NCBI GenBank assembly: GCA_910586855.1
Contig: CAJUJH010000001.1
Coordinates: 124,001-188,000 of the forward strand
From: Candidatus Gastranaerophilales bacterium
GTDB lineage: Bacteria; Cyanobacteriota; Vampirovibrionia; Gastranaerophilales; Gastranaerophilaceae
Reading direction: 5' to 3'
DNA length: 64,000 bases
Of the stretch, positions 43,311-49,875 are shown one piece after another (positions within the stretch are counted from its first letter, which is position 1; every line of letters begins with the position of its first letter). The notes under the pieces were generated by a model. That model did no database searches, was not told the origin of the DNA, and worked only from the letters and a program-made list of their open reading frames with translations. Made by a program: the position numbers and the translations under genes.

Positions 43311-46103
43311 TCATTCCCACCACTCAAGGATTATTCTGCCATTGCTGCCGTCTCCTCCTATGGTTTTATTGTTTGTAATGTTGCTTTGAGAGGATGAATC
43401 TACTTTGCCAAGGTCTCTTATGGCTGCTCCGCCTCCTCCGGATGCATAACCGGTTGCATTTTTACCATTCGCATTATCACCAGTATCTTGTATGCCGCCA
43501 GTGCCGCCCACACCATAATTTGCCATATTAGCACCTTTACCGCCTTCCTTGTCGCTTGCATTATTTCCTTTTGTACCTTTAATGCAGCTTGATTTATTCA
43601 GAAGATTAGTGGATTTATAATGACAAATATTTGATATATTTCCACCTGCGCCGTTAACAAATGTGTTATTGGATGAATTAATAGAAGGACTGCTTCCCCC
43701 TTGACCGCCGCCTGCTTTTATTTCACCAAATGCGCTGTCGCCAAATATCGTATCCCCACCTTTTTTTGCCTCAACTATAACATTATTTGAAACATGTGCA
43801 CCCTTGCCGCCCTTGCCTATTCTTACTTTTATCACCTGCCCCCCTATAACACTTACGGTATAGGTTAATATGTTTCCTGAGGCTCCTCCTCCGCCCGCGC
43901 CTACTTCTGCTAATTTGTAAGCTTCACTTGCAATATCCCAATATTTATTCCAGGATATTCTTGCATATCCGCCAGCACCTTTCCCACCGTTACCAAATGC
44001 ATATCCGCCACCCCCTCCGCAGCCGCCGTAACCTGCTGCATCTGTGCCGTTAATGGAAGTTGATGTACCGCCTTTACCAGCAATACAGTGATTTTCAAGA
44101 CCAAATAATGTAGTCACACCACCATTACCTCCCGATGTTTTGGGAGAAAAGCCTGTTTTATATACCGCAAATATATTTCCTGCAGAATTGCTTCGATAAG
44201 AAATAAATCCGGATGTCTGAATTGTCTCTATAATATTAGGATTGCCCGTAGTTATCCTTCCATGGTTTCCACAAGTGTGGTTCAGATTACCTCCAGACAC
44301 TTCACCATTCGGACAGCCGCCTTCTGTGCCATTATATCCATCAGCCACAGGTGAAGTTGTTAAAATTAAAGTGTTTCCTCTAAATAATTTCGATATAAGA
44401 GAAGGGTGTATTTTTGCGCCATATCCGTTTGCAGGGCTTGTAATCACGCCTGTAGAATTTATATTTCCAGTTGTTCCACCGGAAGCTCCGCTGCCAACCA
44501 AAATTGTAAGATTTTCATTCGGAATAACATCAACAGGCTGTATTGGCACAATCTGCCCGGCTCCTCCACCGGAAGCTCCGGGACCATAATCTTGATAAGT
44601 TAAACGTATTGCACCTGAATTACCAACAAGTCCTATATCGTCAACTCCTCCATAAATACCGCCGCGTCCTCCATTACAATATTTGCTTCCAAAAATCGTA
44701 TTTATAGTGCCGCCATTATAACTGTAGCCATTTGCACCACCTGTGCCGCCTCTACCGGGACCCGCCATTGAACTGCCGCCTGCACCGCCACCGGTACCAC
44801 CACCTCCGCCGCCTCCTGCAATAAAACCTGCAATACATCTATCGTGTGGATTTTTTCTTACCGCACTTGCACCACCTCCGCCGCCCGGGGCATTTAAATA
44901 AATTCCTGAACCAACCACAATCTGAGAAGCACCTCCGCCTCCGCCGCCTGCTCCGGAATAGCAGCCGGAAAAGTGTACTAAACCCCCTCCTCCTCCGCCC
45001 GGTTGACCGCCATCAGCAGCATAGGCATACAAATTATAATTAATTCCGCCTGCCGTTGTTGTTGACCCATTTGGAACTCCTTGTCCGCCAATGCCGCCAA
45101 TATTAGATGCTGTTAGCAGTTTGCCGGCAGCAGGAGGTTTTGTATTTATTTCACCTGATACAAAACCTTGCGTCCAAAAAGCTGTTCCATTACCGCCGCC
45201 AATAGCAGCGGCATATAAAGCTAAATCAGTTGAGCCGGAGCCTCCTCCACCATAATTTTTTGCAGCATTTGAAGTAGAAAGAGGACCCTTATGATAATAC
45301 GCTCCTCTGGCGCCCGCACCACCACCACCTATATAGTAAGTAAAATTATTGGCGCTACCAAAATTTAGTATTTTGTTTAATACATATCCGCCGCTGCCAC
45401 CACCATGTCCGCCATTATCTGATGCAGGATTACTCGTACTCACCCAGGTCCCCACCGTAGAACCCCCGCCTCCGCCTCCTCCGCAGGCAGATGCAATAAT
45501 GTTTTTACCACGGGTGGCGTCAGGAATTGTCCAAGTTCCAGTACCTGACGAATTTACAGTTACTTTATTGTTATTATCTGCGGTTATATTGCCATTTCCT
45601 GATGTTACAAAGGTTTGAGTTTTTATTATTTGACCGCCCGCACCACCGCCCGCACCGCCTGATACGAGAGTAACTTCTGCTTTGTTGACCATTGCGGGAA
45701 CAGTAAATTGATGAGTGTTTGATACTGTTGTATATTCAGTATATCCTGCGGTAGGAGCTGTCCCTCCGCCTCCGCCTGCGCCAACAACCGTTACTTTCAT
45801 TATCCCGTTATAATCAGGCGGAACAGTAAATTCTCCTTCACAATATTCACTACCGTCAGCATCAATTTTAGGCTCTTTGCATTTATCTGACATATAATCT
45901 ATTACTTCTTTTGTCACATTAGCATCTGGCGGATTCATATTTCCGTTTATATTTATATTTTCATTCATCCTTTTTGTCATCACAGGAGCAAGTGCTGCTA
46001 AAAGCAATGATGCAACAAGTAGCGCCATAAGCATTTCAACGAGCGAAAATGCAAAATAACACTTCTTTGACAGCACATGTGGTTTTGTTTTTGAAGGTTT
46101 CAT
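43311..46103 (-). CDS. Giant glycine-rich prepilin-like protein, locus D
   Basis: This is the largest copy, 930 residues. It has a Lys-rich leader, prepilin-like site FA|FSLVEM, hydrophobic helix and APVMTKRM. It shares the three-module opening of locus C: GEFTVPPDYNGIMKVTVVGA, HQFTVPAMVNKAEVTLVSGG and GTWTIPDATRGKNIIASACG. Long Gly runs follow with Asn/Ser/Tyr interruptions, and three or more cap motifs such as GAGGYARISWN; the last is GSNGRIILEWWE. A good ribosome site (GAAAGGAT) precedes ATG 46103. Glycine content is extreme and codon use (GGA/GGC/GGT mixed) raises local GC above the neighbours. Function is inferred as for the other copies. Confidence 0.88.
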   Translation of the reverse strand: MKPSKTKPHVLSKKCYFAFSLVEMLMALLVASLLLAALAPVMTKRMNENININGNMNPPDANVTKEVIDYMSDKCKEPKIDADGSEYCEGEFTVPPDYNGIMKVTVVGAGGGGGTAPTAGYTEYTTVSNTHQFTVPAMVNKAEVTLVSGGAGGGAGGQIIKTQTFVTSGNGNITADNNNKVTVNSSGTGTWTIPDATRGKNIIASACGGGGGGGSTVGTWVSTSNPASDNGGHGGGSGGYVLNKILNFGSANNFTYYIGGGGAGARGAYYHKGPLSTSNAAKNYGGGGSGSTDLALYAAAIGGGNGTAFWTQGFVSGEINTKPPAAGKLLTASNIGGIGGQGVPNGSTTTAGGINYNLYAYAADGGQPGGGGGGLVHFSGCYSGAGGGGGGASQIVVGSGIYLNAPGGGGGASAVRKNPHDRCIAGFIAGGGGGGGTGGGAGGSSMAGPGRGGTGGANGYSYNGGTINTIFGSKYCNGGRGGIYGGVDDIGLVGNSGAIRLTYQDYGPGASGGGAGQIVPIQPVDVIPNENLTILVGSGASGGTTGNINSTGVITSPANGYGAKIHPSLISKLFRGNTLILTTSPVADGYNGTEGGCPNGEVSGGNLNHTCGNHGRITTGNPNIIETIQTSGFISYRSNSAGNIFAVYKTGFSPKTSGGNGGVTTLFGLENHCIAGKGGTSTSINGTDAAGYGGCGGGGGYAFGNGGKGAGGYARISWNKYWDIASEAYKLAEVGAGGGGASGNILTYTVSVIGGQVIKVRIGKGGKGAHVSNNVIVEAKKGGDTIFGDSAFGEIKAGGGQGGSSPSINSSNNTFVNGAGGNISNICHYKSTNLLNKSSCIKGTKGNNASDKEGGKGANMANYGVGGTGGIQDTGDNANGKNATGYASGGGGAAIRDLGKVDSSSQSNITNNKTIGGDGSNGRIILEWWE

Positions 46104-46141
46104 GGTTTATCCTTTCATCAATTGATTTTCATATGCATAAT

Positions 46142-46243
46142 TTGCTATTTTTTATATTTATTTTTTTCAAGTTGTAGCAATTTTCATGTTTATTCTTCCA
46201 TAATTTAGCAATTTTTGCAAGAAAAATTACCAAATTGTGCAAT
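46142..46243. promoter_or_regulatory. Repeated TAGCAA sites, candidate operator of locus D
   Basis: The divergent gap holds TTGCTA (46142-46147), TAGCAA (46175-46180 and 46206-46211), GCAA-TTT-TTGC (46208-46218) and ATTG-TG-CAAT (46234-46243). These related half-sites do not occur in the gaps of the other four loci. Confidence 0.45.
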
Positions 46244-46309
46244 GTTATGTTGGGAAATTTAGATTATTCTTTAATTAGGGGGAATTTCTTTAGTTAAAGA
46301 AAGAATTTT

Positions 46310-46633
46310 ATGGGAAAATTAAAAAAACTTATCGGTGCAAGAATTAAAGAAATCAGAACTAAAAGAGGCTTAACCCAAGAACAGCTTTCTGTTAAGACAA
46401 ACATAGCATTATCTACAATATGCCGCCTTGAAAATGGAGTGAATATGCCAAGAGAAGAAAATCTTGAAGCACTATCTAAGGCGCTTGAAGTTTCAATTGA
46501 TTCGTTTTTTAAATTTGAACATTATGATGGTGACAGAAATTCCCGCATTATAAAAATTTTTGATATGATTCATAAACTTAATGATGAAGAAATTGTTATT
46601 GTTCAAAAAATTATAACAAGTTTTTTTGCTTAA
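46310..46633 (+). CDS. XRE-type HTH regulator of locus D
   Basis: This 107-residue protein has the helix-turn-helix LTQEQLSVKTNIALSTICRL ENG at about 21-43, followed by REENLEALSKALEVSIDSFF. A helical tail follows (IIKIFDMIHKLNDEEIVIVQ). It is divergent from the locus D giant gene with 206 bp between. Its likely ribosome site GGGGGAA lies 27 nt before ATG, with a hairpin (TTTCTTT/AAAGAAA) in between that would bring the two within about 9 nt. It stands alone on the plus strand. Confidence 0.92.
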   Translation: MGKLKKLIGARIKEIRTKRGLTQEQLSVKTNIALSTICRLENGVNMPREENLEALSKALEVSIDSFFKFEHYDGDRNSRIIKIFDMIHKLNDEEIVIVQKIITSFFA

Positions 46634-46835
46634 TTTTTGCACGCCATAGTTTTGAAAAAAACTTGAAAACCCTCTATGCGGTAATCTTTAAAGGTAAAAA
46701 TAAAAATTTTCAGCAGGGGTAAATATATACGTTTTTTTATTCACAAATGAATTATTATTTTAATATACATAAGGGAAACGAAAAATTTCCGCATTGCTGA
46801 ATTAAACTATCGATTTGCGTGTTTATTTTAATCTG

Positions 46836-48629
46836 CTATTTGCAGGTTGATGTAAACACGCAAAACTTTAATGCATCCCTGTATTTATTATCAAGGTGCG
46901 CCCAGTCAAAAAGTATTACTCCGTTTGATTTTAAACTTCTGGAGACATTTATCTGTTTTAATAAATCTTCAGCCTCACCTTCCATAAACCCTACAAATAG
47001 CCCGGGATAGATATTTACACTGGAAGACATTTTTGTTTTGATTTCTTTTAGCATAATTTCAAAAAGAGCATCATCGGAAGTTAAAATCAAAGGCGTTATA
47101 GCATCCAAATAATCGCTGTTTGTCCATCTAATCCAGTTTTGCTGCTTGGTTTCAAGTGCAGTTTTGTAATCAGGGAAAACTACGGTTGAAAGCATAACCT
47201 TATTTTTAGCAGCTTTATGCATTTTAGACAAATATACCGTTATCTTATTTTGCCTATATTCATTCCACTTATACCACATCGCATCTTTGCCGTATTTGAT
47301 ATTAACAGGGTCGATGCCGTATAGTTTTTTAAATTCTTCTCTTGCATAAGCAGTATAGCCCCAATTGGAAGCTTCATAACCTGCGGATGTTGCTTTTTGA
47401 GAGCTTGGATATCTTATATAGTCTAAATTTACGCCATCAACATCGTAGTCTGAAATTATTTCCTTCACAATCAATACTAAAAAATTATGTATTTCAGGGT
47501 TTGCAGGGTCCAAGAAATAACCGTTATGTTCAACAGGATGTGATACATAACCCTCCTTAGATGCATTTGCTTTATTTTTATTTCCCCATTCAGGTCTTAT
47601 GGAAAGAATTGAATTAGGGTCATTGCTTGGATGTTTATTGCCTACATAGAATGATTCAAACCATATATGAACCTTCATATTTCTTGCATGAGCCTCTGTT
47701 ACATAAGCTTTCAAAGGGTCAAAGCCTGAAAATATAGGGTTTTGCTCTGTAAAATTGTAAGAGCGCATCGTTCTGCTTGGAAAAATTGTGTACCCGTGAA
47801 AATATGTTTCAAGAAATATAGTATTAATCCCGATTGATTTCATAGAATCAAGGGTTTTTCTAACTTCGGCTTGATTTTTCTCTGTTGGTCTTATCCATGT
47901 GCCTTTAAGTTCATTTTCAATGTATGGAAGAGAGTAGTTTATGGCAATTTTTGACATTTCTATTGAAGATTTTGCATAGTTAACCGCCATATTATCATTT
48001 GCACGGTTAGATTTTCTTAAATCCTGTTTTGCACGTTTAAGATAATATTTTGCCTTTTTTTCGCCGGGATTTTCTTGAATCTTTTTTGCATTATCAAGAA
48101 AATCTTCTGCTTCTTTTATCTTTTCTTTTGCACTGAAACGGAAACTTTCAGGTGTAGTGTAAGCTGTAATTATATTGTTTTCTTCATCTATTATTATATT
48201 TGTGCCGATTTTTAGGTTTGTTGTAATCCATTTTTTTGCACTTCCATGCCCAGAAATTACATAACCGTTTTTTGGAATTAAACTGTTTGCACCGGTTAGT
48301 TTGACTATTTTACCGTTTTCAACAACAGCTTCTTTCCCAAATTCATTTGTGCCGGTTGTTCTGCCAAAATTTTGTTTATAAATAACCAATTGTCCTGGAC
48401 CCCTATATCCGGGGAAACCGGCACCTTGGGCGTTTATTATATTAGAAGGATATATGGCGCTTATTTTAAACGAAGATTTTGAAATAACTCTTTCGTTGTT
48501 TAAAAAACTTCTGTTATCTACCTCCCAAGTGCTTATCATAGGAGAACTTGCAGCAGAAACGCTATTTTGTGCTGCAAAAATATTTAACAAAAACAATATT
48601 ATTAAACTTAATGTTAAAACTCTCCTCAT
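46836..48629 (-). CDS. Secreted GHL10-like glycoside hydrolase family protein
   Basis: The 597-residue protein has a signal peptide (VLTLSLIILFLLNIFAAQNS). A beta-rich N-terminal region with several TYG/FPGYRGPG-like segments and a helical linker (about 170-235, Lys/Ala-rich) follow. The C-terminal TIM-barrel of about 350 residues contains SIGINTIFLETYFHGYTIFP, MKVHIWFESFYVGN and DYDVDGVNLDYIRYPSS. This matches the 'glycosyl hydrolase-like 10' (FenI/YngK) family, which acts on cell-wall or polysaccharide substrates. The active-site residues are not well established. It lies between loci D and E and is otherwise alone. Confidence 0.88.
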   Translation of the reverse strand: MRRVLTLSLIILFLLNIFAAQNSVSAASSPMISTWEVDNRSFLNNERVISKSSFKISAIYPSNIINAQGAGFPGYRGPGQLVIYKQNFGRTTGTNEFGKEAVVENGKIVKLTGANSLIPKNGYVISGHGSAKKWITTNLKIGTNIIIDEENNIITAYTTPESFRFSAKEKIKEAEDFLDNAKKIQENPGEKKAKYYLKRAKQDLRKSNRANDNMAVNYAKSSIEMSKIAINYSLPYIENELKGTWIRPTEKNQAEVRKTLDSMKSIGINTIFLETYFHGYTIFPSRTMRSYNFTEQNPIFSGFDPLKAYVTEAHARNMKVHIWFESFYVGNKHPSNDPNSILSIRPEWGNKNKANASKEGYVSHPVEHNGYFLDPANPEIHNFLVLIVKEIISDYDVDGVNLDYIRYPSSQKATSAGYEASNWGYTAYAREEFKKLYGIDPVNIKYGKDAMWYKWNEYRQNKITVYLSKMHKAAKNKVMLSTVVFPDYKTALETKQQNWIRWTNSDYLDAITPLILTSDDALFEIMLKEIKTKMSSSVNIYPGLFVGFMEGEAEDLLKQINVSRSLKSNGVILFDWAHLDNKYRDALKFCVFTSTCK

Positions 48630-48730
48630 AACCTCTTTATTTTACATTAAAAAATAAAATATTAGCCATATTTAAAAAAATGTAATATAATAATTTTAAA
48701 AGATTTTTATTACAGGAGAAAAGTTTTTCT

Positions 48731-49078
48731 ATGGCTGGCAAACACCAAGATACAATACCTATAGAGGTTTGCATATTAACAAAAGAACACAATATTAAAG
48801 GAACAGTTCACGTTTCAAAATATACAAATACAAATCGTGAGTTGACCGACCTTTTGAATGATAAAGAAAAACGTTTCCTTGCTGTTACTAATGCTGAAAT
48901 TATGGGTAAAGATTCTTCAGCGCCCAGAAGGTATGATTTTTTAGAAGTGCACGTAGATGCAATTGTTATTGTGCATCCTTCAAATCAGGTGTTGTTTAAA
49001 GAAACATCAAAGGCGCAAGAAGATATTATGCGCTTTAGAGAATTAAGAAATAAACTTTCTCAGACAAAACCGTTCTAG
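48731..49078 (+). CDS. Small conserved-looking protein of unknown function
   Basis: This 115-residue protein has no signal and no TM. Its pattern of strands (PIEVCILTKEHNIKGTVHVS, FLEVHVDAIVIVHPSNQVLF) suggests a small beta barrel. A short helix (DIMRFRELRNKLSQ) closes the chain. The strand order IKGTVHVS through KRFLAVTNAEI is reminiscent of PilZ-like or Sm-like folds, but no diagnostic motif is present. It has a good ribosome site (CAGGAGA) and stands alone between the GHL10-like gene and a convergent XRE gene 7 bp away. Confidence 0.7.
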   Translation: MAGKHQDTIPIEVCILTKEHNIKGTVHVSKYTNTNRELTDLLNDKEKRFLAVTNAEIMGKDSSAPRRYDFLEVHVDAIVIVHPSNQVLFKETSKAQEDIMRFRELRNKLSQTKPF

Positions 49079-49085
49079 ACAGTTT

Positions 49086-49304
49086 TTAGATAAAAAATTT
49101 TTCAATATCTGTTTTTAATACGCTTGATATTTTAAATAAACAAGGAATGCTTGGTATGGCTACTCCTCTTTCAAGCTGTGAAATATAAAGGTCATTTAAA
49201 TCTGACTGAATACCTAAATCTTTTTGGGTATATCTCATTTGTTTGCGGTATTTTTTAATGTTATTGCCTATAATTTTTTTTAGTGAATCTAAATCCCTTG
49301 TCAT
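49086..49304 (-). CDS. Small XRE-type HTH regulator paired with a microprotein
   Basis: This 72-residue single-domain XRE protein has the helix-turn-helix YTQKDLGIQSDLNDLYISQL ERG at about 25-47, followed by PSIPCLFKISSVLKTDIEKF. It is divergent from the 50-residue microprotein at 49396 with 91 bp between, and that gap holds a palindrome (49336-49356). It closely resembles the regulators at 53215 and 34005 and, more distantly, that of locus A. It is predicted to repress itself and the microprotein. Confidence 0.88.
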   Translation of the reverse strand: MTRDLDSLKKIIGNNIKKYRKQMRYTQKDLGIQSDLNDLYISQLERGVAIPSIPCLFKISSVLKTDIEKFFI

Positions 49305-49335
49305 ATCTTAATTTTAATGGTAATGTGATAAAAAA

Positions 49336-49356
49336 ACTAAAGTTTTAAGCTTTAGT
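49336..49356. promoter_or_regulatory. Palindrome between XRE gene and microprotein
   Basis: ACTAAAG and CTTTAGT are exact inverted arms separated by 7 bp. A candidate -10 for the microprotein (TATTAT) follows about 10 bp downstream, so binding here could block it. Confidence 0.5.
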
Positions 49357-49395
49357 GTATGTTGTATTATATTTAGTTGAGAAAGAAGGTTTGCA

Positions 49396-49548
49396 ATGAA
49401 TACAGATGAAATCATAGAAACAAGGCTGGATGCTATGGAATTAGATATGAAGCAAATATTTGAACTGCTTCTTTCCATAAATTCAGAACGTGAATTTATT
49501 CAAAGAATGCTTTATCTTAAAAAACAAAAAACCGGCAAAAAGTTATAA
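49396..49548 (+). CDS. Microprotein, 50 aa, family of two in this window
   Basis: ATG 49396 follows GAAGG. The product reads MNTDEIIETRLDAMELDMKQ, IFELLLSINSEREFIQRMLY, ending KKQKTGKKL. It is an amphipathic helical protein with heptad-like hydrophobics. The gene at 52956-53111 encodes a clear homologue (shared AMELD, LLLSINSEREFIQR). Conservation of protein over DNA, a ribosome site and the same divergent XRE partner support a real gene. The role is unknown; an antirepressor or a small toxin-like peptide controlled by XRE are the options. Confidence 0.75.
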   Translation: MNTDEIIETRLDAMELDMKQIFELLLSINSEREFIQRMLYLKKQKTGKKL

Positions 49549-49577
49549 TACTAATCCCCATTGTTTATATTAAAAAT

Positions 49578-49605
49578 TTGTTCTTAAAGATAAATCTTGT
49601 ATAAT
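49578..49605 (+). promoter_or_regulatory. Possible plus-strand promoter facing the locus E 3' end
   Basis: TTGTTC (49578-49583) and TATAAT (49600-49605) are 16 bp apart, in a stretch with no plus-strand gene downstream. Confidence 0.4.
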
Positions 49606-49611
49606 AGAAAC

Positions 49612-49822
49612 TATAAAGACCGGATTTTGGTCTATTGTTCATTTAAAACAGACATTTATTTATTATTTGTCTGAAATACAAGCGGCTTTTTAATAGCCAT
49701 ATAATTTCATATGGTTAAAAAAAGGAGCGCTAAGGTTACTAAAACGCGCCCCTGAAAAGTTGTTCATCTAAAATTTATTAATAGCTGTGCTGCATTTAAA
49801 ATGTTCACAGCTTTTATTTTTC
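49612..49822 (+). ncRNA. Candidate structured RNA antisense to the locus E 3' element
   Basis: The 327-bp gap 49549-49875 has no plus-strand open frame. After the promoter at 49578 it can form AGACC/GGTCT, CAGACA/TGTCTG and CCATAT/ATATGG hairpins. It then runs through the reverse complement of the shared 3' element (49717-49777) and ends at AGCTGTG/CACAGCT plus a T-rich run (49783-49822). Such a transcript would be complementary to the 3' ends of all five giant mRNAs. Expression is unproven. Confidence 0.35.
49717..49777 (-). terminator. Shared 3' element, copy E
   Basis: On the minus strand: lead GATGAACAACTTTTCA, stem GGGGCGC/GCGCTCC with a G-U pair, loop with AGTAACCTT, then seven Ts. It starts about 100 bp after the locus E stop, further away than in the other loci because two plus-strand terminators lie between. 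Confidence 0.85.
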
Positions 49823-49828
49823 CCACCC

Positions 49829-49849
49829 CCCGCTTAAAGCGGGTTTTTT
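49829..49849 (+). terminator. Second plus-strand terminator facing locus E
   Basis: CCCGC and GCGGG arms with a 5-nt loop are followed by six Ts. It backs up the hairpin at 49783-49822 and would stop plus-strand transcription before it enters the locus E coding region. Confidence 0.6.
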
Positions 49850-49875
49850 AATTTATCTTATTCATATGGAAAGCT

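Noticed and set aside
12927..49777. Shared 3' repeats as ends of a mobile element
   Set aside because: They occur only at 3' ends, in gene orientation, without matching 5' repeats, transposase or target duplications.
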